A stretch of DNA of 64,000 nt from the NCBI GenBank assembly GCA_011799875.1, contig JAAAXO010000108.1, forward strand, positions 124,001 to 188,000, in the 5' to 3' direction. This document shows, piece after piece, positions 1 through 11,406 of the stretch. The notes under the pieces are model-generated. The model was not told the origin of the DNA, ran no database searches, and saw only the letters and a program-made list of their open reading frames with translations. This DNA comes from Thinopyrum elongatum (taxonomy: Eukaryota; Streptophyta; Magnoliopsida; Poales; Poaceae). The first letter of the stretch is position 1. Each line of letters opens with the position of its first letter. Position numbers and translations under genes: made by a program.

Positions 1-1298
1 CATTCTCTCGCATAATGACCTCTTCCCTTACAACGACGACAAATAATATCATGTGTGTGCCCTGTTGATGCCATAGATGAAGAAGAGCTCTGGGCAGGCC
101 CAGAAGGTGTACTCTTGGCAGATGGTGGTTGTGGTGCCTGTTTTCTTGTATCTCGGTTGGAATTGGCGGCTGAAGTCAGTGGTGCCGCAGTAGGACGTGT
201 GGGAGTAGAGGAGGCATGCGGTGTCCATGATGAAGATCGACCTGCAGAAAAATTAGTTCGCGCCAATGCCTGTCGATCCTGCACTTCACGTTCAGCTTTA
301 CAAGCAAGATGGAATAAACGAGTGATATTATTATACTCCTTATACTCTAGAATGGTCTGAATCTCTCTATTTAATCCACCCATGAAACGTGCAAGCATAG
401 CTTCATTCTCCTCAACAATACCACATCTAATCATGCCAGTTTGTAATTCCTGATAATATTCTTCTACAGAATTTTTTCCTTGTCTTAAGCGCTGCAATTT
501 TTGAAGTAATTCACGTTGATAATATGGTGGAACCCAACGAGTACGCATAGCAGTTTTCAAAGCAGCCCACGTAGCTGGTATAGGATATAATCTACAATGT
601 TCAGACCACCATACACATGCAAAACTAGTGAAAGCACAAACAGCAGCAGCAACACGTCGTTCCTCGGGATATTGTAAACATGTAAAACGTTGTTCAGTTT
701 CTAACTCCCAAGTAAGATATATATCAGGAACATATCTACCCTCGAATGGTGGAATATTCAATTTTAATTTAGGAAGATGGTCATGATCTCGTACCTGAAG
801 TGGTGGTGCAGACCTACCATTGTGATTATTTGCATGTGGACGACCTGGTGCTGGTGGTTGCACGTAGTTATGATTTTGATCAACCTCATCCTCATAATCG
901 CCCGCGTAATCATCCTCCTCCTCGGCACCAGCAGCAGCAGGAGCAGAAGCCAAAGAAGCATCAACAGTAGGTACAGCAGCACCAGAAGTTTGGCCATCCT
1001 CAAGAGGAACACGCTTCGCTCGTCCGAACTGATTTGGAAGGGGGCGTTGTTGTTGTCGTTGCAGAGGTGCGACAGGTGCAGCCGGTGGTGGTTGGGGAAG
1101 ACGCGTGAGCAATTCATTAAACTTGTTATCCAGCTTTGTCTCGAACGACTTCTCCATGCCATCTATCTTCTCCATGGCCTCTTCAAATCTGTTTAGCACA
1201 TCTCCCACCTGGCCACTCATCATTTGCTGAAATTTATCATGCGACTCCTTGTTCGTCATGTTCTCCCAGTCAATCTCGTCGGCTTGTGATCCTGCCAT
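1..1298 (-). CDS. gag: Cereba/CRW-type gag, 5' part, runs off the window edge
   Basis: This is the N-terminal part of the gag-pol polyprotein of a centromeric CRM-type gypsy element, which forms the virus-like particle. The ATG at 1298-1296 follows the leader and opens the same MAGSQADEIDW start seen intact at 55515. Reading toward position 1 there is an acidic, proline-rich N-terminal region, then the capsid-like core, then a CCHC zinc knuckle ([16 protein letters not shown]2-C-X4-H-X4-C) at about 1-45. The codon phase of the ATG and of the knuckle agree, so no frameshift lies between them, and the frame is still open at the window edge. The element's 5' LTR is at 2401-3322. Protease and pol, if present, lie outside the window. 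Confidence 0.85.
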   Translation of the reverse strand, partial: MAGSQADEIDWENMTNKESHDKFQQMMSGQVGDVLNRFEEAMEKIDGMEKSFETKLDNKFNELLTRLPQPPPAAPVAPLQRQQQRPLPNQFGRAKRVPLEDGQTSGAAVPTVDASLASAPAAAGAEEEDDYAGDYEDEVDQNHNYVQPPAPGRPHANNHNGRSAPPLQVRDHDHLPKLKLNIPPFEGRYVPDIYLTWELETEQRFTCLQYPEERRVAAAVCAFTSFACVWWSEHCRLYPIPATWAALKTAMRTRWVPPYYQRELLQKLQRLRQGKNSVEEYYQELQTGMIRCGIVEENEAMLARFMGGLNREIQTILEYKEYNNITRLFHLACKAEREVQDRQALARTNFSAGRSSSWTPHASSTPTRPTAAPLTSAANSNRDTRKQAPQPPSAKSTPSGPAQSSSSSMASTGHTHDIICRRCKGRGHYARE

Positions 1299-2400
1299 GG
1301 TTAGCAGCAATAGAAACACACAAGAATATGATCCTACAGACTACTAGAAAGTGGTGGTGGTGTGGTGTGGTGTCACAAATCCGTCAAGCAAATCTCAAAT
1401 TCTTACCAGTTCTTACCCAGCAGCAGGTGGTGATCGGCAACCTTTGTAGTCAAAACTCTCAGAGCTTGGACAGAGCGATTGCCAGGTGGTGTCAAACGCA
1501 CGATGTAGATGTATGTGGAGCTGGGAAGGCTTATGATATGGTAGCAAAAAGGGTCAGCAATAATCAATTCAGAGATGCAATGTTGAATAAACTCTCAACG
1601 ACGGTACTGTGCTGGTCCTAGGCTAGACCGTGCTAGAGACGCGAGCCTAGAACACTAACAAAAATCACGGCGCTGCACGTAAACAAGGGAGGAGCACACT
1701 CTGAATTTTTATTTTTATTTTTGCTCCGCAACAATTTTTTTTTCGAAAAAGTCTACAAATGGTCTAAAAACTGCCTAGCCAGAATTTTCCAGACTTAGTT
1801 TTTTTTTTTTAAACTGGAACTATTTTTCTTCTGCGGGTAGCACGAAAATTGGGGAATCCGACTTGTTCACGACTCGTAGTATCGCGTGATCTGGAACTCT
1901 AAAATAAAGGAATAAATACTGGACTCGGACTAGGACTGGTGGCAGAGATGAATCTGGTGGAACTCGGACTGGTGATGGTATATGACGGTAGTATATGTGG
2001 GCTCGGATTGGTGGTGGTATATGGACTCGGATCGGTGGTGGTATATGGACTCGGATCGATGGTGGTATATGGACTCAGAGAAATAGCAGATAAGCTGTGG
2101 TGGTATATGGTAGGGGCGATGATGATGGTGCGGCGGCGGCGTGACAACTTGTGAACAGAACTCGAAACTCTAAAGAACTAGACGCTAAGACCAGCAACTT
2201 GACACGACGATGCAACCGCAAATTCAACAAAGCAAAAACCCTAAAAAGATTATGCAAAGGCTCAGATTGGTTCGGGTATGATGAACTAACCCTAAATTTT
2301 TTTTTGGCTTTTTCCTGGACTGTAGGTATGAAGAACAGACTCGATCTAAACTACGAAAAACTGTAAATCTCACCGAGCAACCTGGGAATCTGATACCACT
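1299..2400 (-). other. Cereba-type 5' leader with tRNA-Met primer site
   Basis: This is the untranslated leader between the 5' LTR (2401-3322) and the gag ATG. The primer binding site at 2381-2398 reads TGGTATCAGATTCCCAGG on the minus strand, two bases after the LTR end, and matches the 3' end of initiator-Met tRNA. The leader holds long T/A runs and about 3.4 copies of a 24-bp repeat (about 1996-2080). No ORF in it looks real. Confidence 0.85.
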
Positions 2401-3322
2401 TGATAGAGGCGAGGGTGTCCCGATCTTTCGATGAGATGATAGCTATCGTTTTTGGTGGAGTAGACTTTGACGATCCGACTATGAACGTGCGAGGACGTCG
2501 CGCCTTAGCAATCGCTAAACCACCTCCGAGAGGTTATTGACCACGCCGGAGCACAATCAACCTGACCACGAGGGTCTATCTCCTGCAAGCAAACGAAGAA
2601 CAAGCAAGAAACTAAGATTTGCAATCTGGATATTGCGAATATAAGATGAAAGCTTTATTGATCAAGGTGGGGTTCTGTGACGTCTTGGTCTGGTCGTTGA
2701 ACACAAACGAAGTACGCGAAGTTGCAGCTATGGCGAACTTTTAATCTAAACAAAACCCAAAGTCTAAACGGTGCCCTAAGGGCTGTATATATGGAGGAAG
2801 AGGAGGGAATTTCGTGGCCCTTGAAGGAGGGGTCCGAAACCAACCCTATCTCTTGTTTCCCCACACATACGGACTCTAAAAACAGCCTATACTCAAGTAT
2901 TTCGAAATTACATGGGCCTGGCCCAATAATAAGGTGATGCAGCACCTATAATAGCCTCTGGACGAAATTTATGAAGTGGCATCTTGTATATTTCGTCCAA
3001 GGCTTCCTGCACTCCTTATGGTGGCTTCAAAGTCCTGAAATCATCACTTGTAACTCCGTTCTTGTTCCCCTTGCGCATGCCATCATCTCCATGCTTGAAC
3101 TTGCTCCAAGGTTCCTCTTTCTTGTCCAAGCTAGGCCCTTCATTTGTAAGCAAAACAAATGTATCCAATTTAGGCAGCATCATATTCTCATGAACATTAG
3201 AATCATTACCAAGAAACGAAAGTACCTGATAATTTAATTGGCGTGCGCGAGCTCTAGTAATTGGTCCAGTATGTATAGCAGCAGGGGCTGTGGGTGTAAG
3301 AATGGTATTGATGTCCTCATCA
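2401..3322 (-). repeat. L1: complete Cereba-type LTR shared by two elements
   Basis: It is 922 bp, starting TGATGAGG and ending CCTCTATCA on the minus strand. Its U5 end abuts the primer site of the leader at 1299-2400. Its U3 start abuts the polypurine tract and pol 3' end of the element at 3323-6528. One LTR is therefore the 5' LTR of one element and the 3' LTR of another. It carries the A-type diagnostic bases also seen in L5. The last ~100 codons of pol end inside it at 3016. Confidence 0.92.
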
Positions 3323-6300
3323 TCCTCCCCTTCTTGAAATGAAGTCGTCCTCGACGGAAGCTCATCTTCCTCACCCAAATAAGGCTTCAAATCTGCAATG
3401 TTAAAAGTGGGACTAACCCCAAAATCTGCAGGCAGCTCAAGTTTATATGCATTATCATTTATTTTCTCTAACACCTTAAAAGGACCATCAGCACGTGGCA
3501 TTAGCTTTGATTTGCGCAAATCAGTAAATCTATCCTTACGCAAATGTAACCAAACAAGATCTCCAGGTGCAAACACAACATGTTTTCTACCCTTATCTCC
3601 AGCAAGTTTATATTTAGCATTCATACGCTCAATGTTCTCCTTAGTTAACTCATGCATTTTTACGATCAATTCAGCACGTTGTTTAGCATCAAAATTAACC
3701 TTCTCCGAAGATGGAAGAGGCAACAAATCAATAGGTGCACGAGGTAGGAAACCATATACAATTTCAAAAGGGCACATCTTAGTAGTAGAATGCAACGAAC
3801 GATTATAAGCAAATTCAATATGAGGCAAGCATTCTTCCCACATTTTCTTGTTATTCTTCAAAACAGCCCTAAGCATAGTAGACAAAGTTCTATTGACTAC
3901 TTCAGTTTGTCCATCAGTTTGGGGGTGACAAGTAGTACTAAAAAGCAGTTTAGTCCCCAACTTAGCCCATAAACATCTCCAAAAGTGGCTAAGAAATGTG
4001 GTATCACGATCTGAAACAATAGTATTTGGCACACCATGCAAGCGAATAATTTCACGAAAGAACAAATCAGCAACATTAGCAGCATCATCGCTTTTATGAC
4101 ATGGTATAAAGTGTGCCATTTTCGAGAACCTATCAACGACAACAAATATGCTATCCCTCCCCTTCTTTGTTCGAGGTAAACCCAAAACAAAGTCCATAGA
4201 TATATCCTCCCATGGAACACTAGGTACAGGCAAAGGCATATATAAACCATGAGGATTGAGTCGTGACTTAGCTTTTTGACATGTAGTGCAGCGAGCAACA
4301 AAGCGCTCAACGTCCCGTCTCATCTTTGGCCAAAAGAAATGTGTAGCAAGTACATCCTCCGTCTTCTTTACGCCAAAGTGTCCCATTAATCCTCCTCCAT
4401 GCGCCTCCTGCAACAACAAAAGACGAACGGAGCTAGCTGGAATGCATAGCTTGTTAGCACGAAACACAAATCCATCGTTAACGACGAACTTGTTCCATGT
4501 TCTCCCTTCTTTACAATTCTGCAATACATCTTTAAATTCAGCATCATGCACATATTGATCTTTGATGGTCTCCAAACCAAATATTTTAAAGTCAAGTTGT
4601 GAAAGCATAGTATAACGACGAGACAATGCATCAGCAATAACATTTTCATTACCCTTCTTGTGTTTAATGACATAAGGGAAAGTCTCAATGAATTCAACCC
4701 ATTTAGCATGTCTACGGTTCAGTTTGGCTTGACTTTTAATATGTTTCAAAGATTCATGATCAGAATGAATAACAAATTCTTTGGGCCATAAATAATGTTG
4801 CCATGTTTCCAAAGTCCGAACAAGAGCATATAATTCCTTATCATAAGTAGAGTAATTCAGACTAGGCCCACTCAATTTTTCAGAAAAGTATGCAACAGGT
4901 TTGCCATCTTGTAATAACACACCTCCTAATCCAATTCCACTAGCATCACATTCAAGCTCAAAAGTCTTATTAAAATCAGGAAGTTGGAGTAAAGGAGCAT
5001 GTGTTAACTTATCTTTCAACACCGTGAAGGCTTCTTCCTGTGCGGTACCCCAAACAAAAGGCACATCCTTCTTTGTAAGCTCGTTGAGAGGTGCAGCAAT
5101 GGTACTGAAATCTCTCACAAAACGCCTATAGAAACCAGCGAGGCCAAAGAAACTCCTCACTTGTGTGACCGTTTTGGGCTGCGGCCAACTGTCAATAGCT
5201 TCAATCTTGGCTTTATCAACTTCAATTCCCTGTGGAGTAACAACATAGCCAAGAAAAGATACTCGGTCGGTGCAAAAGGTGCACTTCCCAAGGTTACCAA
5301 ACAAACGTGCATCACGTAGAGCAATAAAAACAACACGTAAATGTTCCAAATGTTCCTCCAAAGATCTGCTATAAATCAATATATCATCAAAGTAAACTAC
5401 CACAAATCGTCCAATGAAAGCACGTAAAACTTCGTTCATTAATCTCATGAAAGTACTAGGTGCATTAGTTAACCCAAAAGGCATGACTAACCACTCATAT
5501 AAACCGAACTTAGTTTTAAATGCTGTTTTCCATTCATCTCCCAATTTCATACGAATTTGATGGTATCCACTACGCAAATCAACTTTGGAGAATATTGTAG
5601 AGCCACTCAATTCATCAAGCATATCATCTAGCCTAGGAATAGGATGACGATAACGAATAGTAATATTATTAATGCCTCTACAATCAACACACATACGCGC
5701 CGTACCATCCTTTTTTGGCACTAGTATAATAGGAACAGCACAAGGACTAAGAGATTCGCGTATATAACCTTTGTCGAGCAGCTCCTGTACTTGACGCATA
5801 ATCTCCTTCGTCTCCTCTGGATTGGTACGGTATGGCGCACGGTTTGGCAACGAAGCACCGGGAATTAAGTCAATCTGATGCTCAATCCCGCGAATAGGTG
5901 GTAATCCCGGTGGCACGTCTTGTGGAAAGACGTCAGCGAACTCGTGCAAAATGTTAGTGACCGCAGGAGGCAAAGAGGAAGGCACGTCCTCGAATGAAAA
6001 TAACGCCTCTTTGCACACAAAAGCATAGCAAACAGAATTGCTGAAATCTAGCTCATCAATATCAGATTTGGTGGCAAGTAAGCATGCACTTTTCAATTTA
6101 ATTTCAGAAGCAACACTAGATGGTTTATTATTAGGCTTCATTTGTTGCTCAAATTCTTTTGCCACAATCTGATTTTCACTCTTATTTTTCTCCTGCTTTG
6201 CTTTACTAGCTCTATTAATATCATCTTTCAAAATAGAATCAGGAGTCATAGGAAGCAAAGTAATATGTTTATCCTTATGAACAAGAGTGTACTGATTGTT

Positions 6301-6525
6301 TCTACCATGGTGTACAGAATTTTTATCAAATTGCCATGGTCTACCAAGTAATAATGAACATGCTTGCATGGGTACCGCATCACAATCAACATAATCAGCA
6401 TATGTAGAGATACTAAAATGCACACGAACAGTACGTGTTACCTTAACCTTGCCGCTGTTGTTGAACCATTGGATATAGTAAGGATGTGGATGTGGTCTTG
6501 TGGTGAGAGATAGCTTCTCCACCAT
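3016..6525 (-). CDS. pol: Cereba-type pol (RT, RNase H, integrase), uninterrupted 1169 codons but missing gag and protease site
   Basis: This encodes the polymerase part of the CRM-type polyprotein, which copies element RNA to DNA and integrates it. Approximate residues are RT catalytic YFDD near 377, RNase H start (LECDASG) near 523, integrase HHCC zinc region 710-750, and integrase core D, D and E with the E (GQTEVVNR) near 873. The C-terminal GPITRARA motif near 1087 is encoded inside LTR L1. No stop or frameshift occurs over 3.5 kb. The frame opens just inside the fragment, because an LTR end (L2, 6529) is joined to mid gag-pol about eight residues after the protease motif IIDGGSCNN. The leader, gag, primer site and protease aspartate are therefore missing. 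The C-terminal part overlapping the LTR is normal for this group. It is unlikely to be expressed as a functional unit. Confidence 0.88.
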   Translation of the reverse strand: MVEKLSLTTRPHPHPYYIQWFNNSGKVKVTRTVRVHFSISTYADYVDCDAVPMQACSLLLGRPWQFDKNSVHHGRNNQYTLVHKDKHITLLPMTPDSILKDDINRASKAKQEKNKSENQIVAKEFEQQMKPNNKPSSVASEIKLKSACLLATKSDIDELDFSNSVCYAFVCKEALFSFEDVPSSLPPAVTNILHEFADVFPQDVPPGLPPIRGIEHQIDLIPGASLPNRAPYRTNPEETKEIMRQVQELLDKGYIRESLSPCAVPIILVPKKDGTARMCVDCRGINNITIRYRHPIPRLDDMLDELSGSTIFSKVDLRSGYHQIRMKLGDEWKTAFKTKFGLYEWLVMPFGLTNAPSTFMRLMNEVLRAFIGRFVVVYFDDILIYSRSLEEHLEHLRVVFIALRDARLFGNLGKCTFCTDRVSFLGYVVTPQGIEVDKAKIEAIDSWPQPKTVTQVRSFFGLAGFYRRFVRDFSTIAAPLNELTKKDVPFVWGTAQEEAFTVLKDKLTHAPLLQLPDFNKTFELECDASGIGLGGVLLQDGKPVAYFSEKLSGPSLNYSTYDKELYALVRTLETWQHYLWPKEFVIHSDHESLKHIKSQAKLNRRHAKWVEFIETFPYVIKHKKGNENVIADALSRRYTMLSQLDFKIFGLETIKDQYVHDAEFKDVLQNCKEGRTWNKFVVNDGFVFRANKLCIPASSVRLLLLQEAHGGGLMGHFGVKKTEDVLATHFFWPKMRRDVERFVARCTTCQKAKSRLNPHGLYMPLPVPSVPWEDISMDFVLGLPRTKKGRDSIFVVVDRFSKMAHFIPCHKSDDAANVADLFFREIIRLHGVPNTIVSDRDTTFLSHFWRCLWAKLGTKLLFSTTCHPQTDGQTEVVNRTLSTMLRAVLKNNKKMWEECLPHIEFAYNRSLHSTTKMCPFEIVYGFLPRAPIDLLPLPSSEKVNFDAKQRAELIVKMHELTKENIERMNAKYKLAGDKGRKHVVFAPGDLVWLHLRKDRFTDLRKSKLMPRADGPFKVLEKINDNAYKLELPADFGVSPTFNIADLKPYLGEEDELPSRTTSFQEGEDDEDINTILTPTAPAAIHTGPITRARARQLNYQVLSFLGNDSNVHENMMLPKLDTFVLLTNEGPSLDKKEEPWSKFKHGDDGMRKGNKNGVTSDDFRTLKPP

Positions 6526-6528
6526 CTC

Positions 6529-7450
6529 TGATAGAGGCGAGGGTGTCCCGATCTTTCGATGAGATGATAGCTATCGTTTTTGGTGGAGTAGACTTTGACG
6601 ATCCGACTACGAACGTGCGAGGACGTCGCGCCTTAGCAATCGCTAAACCAACTCCGAGAGGTTATTGACCACGCCGGAGCACAATCAACCTGACCACGAG
6701 GGTCTATCTCCTGCAAGCAAACGAAGAACAAGCAAGAAACTAAGATTTGCAATCTGGATATTGCGAATATAAGATGAAAGCTTTATTGATCAAGGTGGGG
6801 TTCTGTGACGTCTTGGTCTGGTCGTTGAACACAAACGAAGTACGCGAAGTTGCAGCTATGGCGAACTTTTAATCTAAACAAAACCCAAAGTCTACACGGT
6901 GCCCTAAGGGCTGTATATATGGAGGAAGAGGAGGGGATTTCGTGGCCCTTGAAGGAGGGGTCCGAAACCAACCCTATCTCTTGTTTCCCCACACATACGG
7001 ACTCTAAAAACAGCCTATACTCAAGTATTTCGAAATTACATGGGCCTGGCCCAATAATAAGGTGACGCAGCACCTATAATAGCCTCTGGACGAAATTTAT
7101 GAAGTGACATCTTGTATATTTCGTCCAAGGCTTCCTGCACTCATTATGGTGGCTTCAAAGTCCTGAAATCATCACTTGTAACTCCGTTCTTGTTCCCCTT
7201 GTGCATGCCATCATCTCCATGCTTGAACTTGCTCCAAGGTTCCTCTTTCTTGTCCAAGCTAGGCCCTTCATTTGTAAGCAAAACAAATGTATCCAATTTA
7301 GGCAGCATCATATTCTCATGAACTTTAGAATCATTACCAAGAAACGAAAGTACCTCATATTTTAATTGGCGTGCGCGAGCTCTAGTAATTGGTCCAGTAT
7401 GTATAGAAGCAGGGGTTGCGGGTGTAACAATGGTATTGATGTCCTCATCA
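6529..7450 (-). repeat. L2: complete Cereba-type LTR with mismatched flanks
   Basis: This is a full 922-bp LTR of B type. Its U5 end is joined directly to gag-pol codons at 6528, with no primer site. Its U3 start is joined to the interior of another LTR (L3). The five flanking bases are ATCTC on the left and CTATC on the right, so there is no target duplication. Confidence 0.92.
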
Positions 7451-8330
7451 CTATCGTTTTTGGTGGAGTAGACTTTGACGATCCGACTACGAACGTGCGA
7501 GGACGTCGCGCCTTAGCAATCGCTAAACCAACTCCGAGAGGTTATTGACCACGCCGGAGCACAATCAACCTGACCACGAGGGTCTATCTCCTGCAAGCAA
7601 ACGAAGAACAAGCAAGAAACTAAGATTTGCAATCTGGATATTGCGAATATAAGATGAAAGCTTTATTGATCAAGGTGGGGTTCTGTGACGTCTTGGTCTG
7701 GTCGTTGAACACAAACGAAGTACGCGAAGTTGCAGCTATGGCGAACTTTTAATCTAAACAAAACACAAAGTCTAAACGGTGCCCTAAGGGCTGTATATAT
7801 GGAGGAAGAGGAGGGGATTTCGTGGCCCTTGAAGGAGGGGTCCGAAACCAACCCTATCTCTTGTTTCCCCACACATACGGACTCTAAAAACAGCCTATAC
7901 TCAAGTATTTCGAAATTACATGGGCCTGGCCCAATAATAAGGTGACGCAGCACCTATAATAGCCTGTGGACGAAATTTATGAAGTGACATCTTGTATATT
8001 TCGTCCAAGGCTTCCTGCACTCATTATGGTGGCTTCAAAGTCCTGAAATCATCACTTGTAACTCCGTTCTTGTTCCCCTTGTGCATGCCATCATCTCCAT
8101 GCTTGAACTTGCTCCAAGGTTCCTCTTTCTTGTCCAAGCTAGGCCCTTCATTTGTAAGCAAAACAAATGTATCCAATTTAGGCAGCATCATATTCTGATG
8201 AACTTTAGAATCATTACCAAGAAACGAAAGTACTTGATATTTTAATTGGCGTGCGCGAGCTCTAGTAATTGGTCCAGTATGTATAGAAGCAGGGGTTGTG
8301 GGTGTAACAATGGTATTGATGTCCTCATCA
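7451..8330 (-). repeat. L3: truncated Cereba-type LTR
   Basis: It is 880 bp and lacks the terminal 42 bp at the U5 end, where L2 abuts it. The U3 start is intact and is joined to plus-strand gag at 8331, which makes an inverted junction. It contains the pol C-terminal codons but no upstream pol in frame. Confidence 0.9.
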
Positions 8331-10790
8331 ATGGAGAAGATAGATGGCATGGAGAAGTCGTTCGAGACAAAGCTGGATAACAAGTTTAATGAATTGCTCA
8401 CGCGTCTTCCCCAACCACCACCGGCTGCACCTGTCGCACCTCTGCAACGACAACAACAACGCCCCCTTCCAAATCAGTTCGGACGAGCGAAGCGTGTTCC
8501 TCTTGAGGATGGCCAAACTTCTGGTGCTGCTGTACCTACTGTTGATGCTTCTTTGGCTCCTGCTCCTGCTGCTGCTGGTGCCGAGGAGGAGGATGATTAC
8601 GAGGGCGATTATGAGGATGAGGTTGATCAAAATCATAACTACGTGCAACCACCAGCACCAGGTCGTCCACATGCAAATAATCGCAATGGTAGGCCTGCAC
8701 CACCACTTCAGGTACGAGATCATGACCATCTTCCTAAATTAAAATTGAATATTCCACCATTCGAGGGTAGATATGTTCCTGATATATATCTTACTTGGGA
8801 GTTAGAAACTGAACAACGTTTTACATGTTTACAATATCCCGAGGAACGACGTGTTGCTGCTGCTATTTGTGCTTTCACTAGTTTTGCATGTGTATGGTGG
8901 TCTGAACATTGTAGATTATATCCTATTCCAGCTACGTGGGCTGCTTTGAAAACTGCTATGCGTACTCGTTGGGTTCCACCATATTATCAACGTGAATTAC
9001 TTCAAAAATTGCAGCGCTTAAGACAAGGAAAAAATTCTGTAGAAGAATATTATCAGGAATTACAAACTGGCATGATTAGATGTGGTATTGCTGAGGAGAA
9101 TGAAGCTATGCTTGCACGTTTCATGGGTGGATTAAATAGAGAGATTCAGACCATTCTAGAGTACAAGGAGTATAATAATATCACTCGTTTATTCCATCTT
9201 GCTTGTAAAGCTGAACGTGAAGTGCAGGATCGACAGGCATTGGCGCGAACTAATTTTTCTGCAGGTCGATCTTCATCATGGACACCACGTGCCTCCTCTA
9301 CTCCCACACGTCCTACTGCGGCACCACTGACTTCAGCCGCCAATTCCAACCGAGATACAAGAAAACAGGCACCACCACCACCATCTGCCAAGAGTACACC
9401 TTCTGGGCCTGCCCAGAGCTCTTCTTCATCTATGGCATCAACAGGGCACACACATGATATTATTTGTCGTCGTTGTAAGGGAAGAGGTCATTATGCGAGA
9501 GAATGCCAATCTCCGCGTGTTATGATTGCTACTGAGGATGGTGGGTATGAGTCCGCTAGTGATTATGATGAGGAGACTTTGGCTTTTATTACAAGTGAAG
9601 AACACGGTGGAGATGATTCTGATCATGAGACGCAATACATGGCTCCTGAAGACGCTGACAGGTATGAATGTTTAGTTGCTCAACGTGTTTTGAGTGTGCA
9701 GGTCACACAAGCTGAGCAAAATCAGAGGCATAATTTGTTCCATACAAAGGGAGTTGTGAAGGAACGTTCTGTTCGCGTCATCATAGATGGAGGGAGCTGC
9801 AACAACTTGGCTAGCATGGAGATGGTGGAGAAGCTATCTCTCACCACAAGACCACATCCACATCCTTACTATATCCAATGGTTCAACAACAGCGGCAAGG
9901 TTAAGGTAACACGTACTGTTCGTGTGCATTTTAGTATCTCTACATATGCTGATTATGTTGATTGTGATGTGGTACCCATGCAAGCATGTTCATTATTACT
10001 TGGTAGACCATGACAATTTGATAAAAATTCTGTACACCATGGTAGAAACAATCAGTATACTCTTGTTCATAAGGATAAACATATTACTTTGCTTCCTATG
10101 ACTCCTGATTCTATTTTGAAAGATGATATTAATAGAGCTAGTAAAGCAAAACAGGAGAAATCTAAGAGTGAAAATCAGATTGTGGCAAAAGAATTTGAGC
10201 AACAAATGAAGCCTAATAATAAACCATCTAGTGTTGCTTCTGAAATTAAATTGAAAAGTGCATGCTTACTTGCCACCAAATCTGATATTGATGATCTAGA
10301 TTTCAGCAATTCTGTTTGCTATGCTTTTGTGTGCAAAGAGGCGTTATTTTCATTCGAGGACGTGCCTTCCTCTTTGCCTCCTGCGGTCACTAACATTTTG
10401 CAGGAGTTCGCTGACGTCTTTCCACAAGACGTGCCACCGGGATTACAACCTATTCGCGGGATTGAGCATCAGATTGACTTAATTCCCGGTGCTTCGTTGC
10501 CAAACCGTGCGCCATACCGTACCAATCCAGAGGAGACGAAGGAGATTATGCGTCAAGTACAGGAGTTGCTCGACAAAGGTTATATACGCGAATCCCTTAG
10601 TCCTTGTGCTGTTCCTGAGAATATGATGCTGCCTAAATTGGATACATTTGTTTTGCTTACAAATGAAGGGCCTAGCTTGGACAAGAAAGAGGAACCTTGG
10701 AGCAAGTTCAAGCATGGAGATGATGGCATGCACAAGGGGAACAAGAACGGAGTTACAAGTGATGATTTCAGGACTTTGAAGCCACCATAA
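8331..10790 (+). pseudogene. gag-pol: Cereba-type gag-pro fused in frame to the LTR-encoded C-terminus; nonsense codon and large deletion
   Basis: This gag-pol copy starts at an internal MEKIDGMEKSF stretch, because its first ~45 codons are replaced by inverted LTR L3. It contains the gag core, the zinc knuckle ([14 protein letters not shown], near 9463-9504) and the protease motif IIDGGSCNN (near 9779-9805). A TGA at 10011-10013 stands where the other copies have Trp (GRPW). After the stop the same frame continues to 10616 (LSPCAVP). There all of RT, RNase H and integrase are missing, and the sequence jumps to the LTR-encoded tail ([11 protein letters not shown]) in frame, ending at 10790. 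The two parental sequences share GTTC near the join, which suggests template switching or end joining. The upstream frame also runs 11 codons into the antisense of L3, which is an artefact of the junction. Confidence 0.85.
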
Positions 10791-11405
10791 TGAGTGCAGG
10801 AAGCCTTGGACGAAATATACAAGATGTCACTTCATAAATTTCGTCCAGAGGCTATTATAGGTGCTGCGTCACCTTATTATTGGGCCAGGCCCATGTAATT
10901 TCGAAATACTTGAGTATAGGCTGTTTTTAGAGTCCGTATGTGTGGGGAAACAAGAGATAGGGTTGGTTTCGGACCCCTCCTTCAAGGGCCACGAAATCCC
11001 CTCCTCTTCCTCCATATATACAGCCCTTAGGGCACCGTTTAGACTTTGGGTTTTGTTTAGATTAAAAGTTCGCTATAGCTGCAACTTCGCGTACTTCGTT
11101 TGTGTTCAACGACCAGACCAAGACGTCACAGAACCCCACCTTGATCAATAAAGCTTTCATCTTATATTCGCAATATCCAGATTGCAAATCTTAGTTTCTT
11201 GCTTGTTCTTCGTTTGCTTGCAGGAGATAGACCCTCGTGGTCAGGTTGATTGTGCTCCGGCGTGGTCAATAACCTCTCGGAGTTGGTTTAGCGATTGCTA
11301 AGGCGCGACGTCCTCGCACGTTCGTAGTCGGATCGTCAAAGTCTACTCCACCAAAAACGATAACTACCATCTCATCGAAAGATCGGGACACCCTCGCCTC
11401 TATCA
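10617..11405 (+). repeat. L4: Cereba-type LTR lacking its first 133 bp
   Basis: It corresponds to LTR positions 134-922. The 5' side is lost in the deletion that fused pol to the LTR. The U5 end (CCTCTATCA) is intact and is joined directly to mid-gag at 11406 rather than to a primer site. It includes the stop of the fused frame at 10790. Confidence 0.88.
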
Positions 11406-11406
11406 A

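Noticed and set aside
764..1162. Leu/Arg-rich frames overlapping gag on the same and opposite strands (also 8344-8742 and 55651-56049)
   Set aside because: These are alternative-frame shadows of the gag N-terminal region, with low-complexity composition typical of frame-shifted translation.
7451..7455. CTATC flanking both L2 (right side) and L6 (left side, 48073-48077) as one target duplication
   Set aside because: The sequence contexts differ (LTR interior versus Athila-like element) and the sites are 40 kb apart with unrelated flanks; a 5-base match by chance is plausible.
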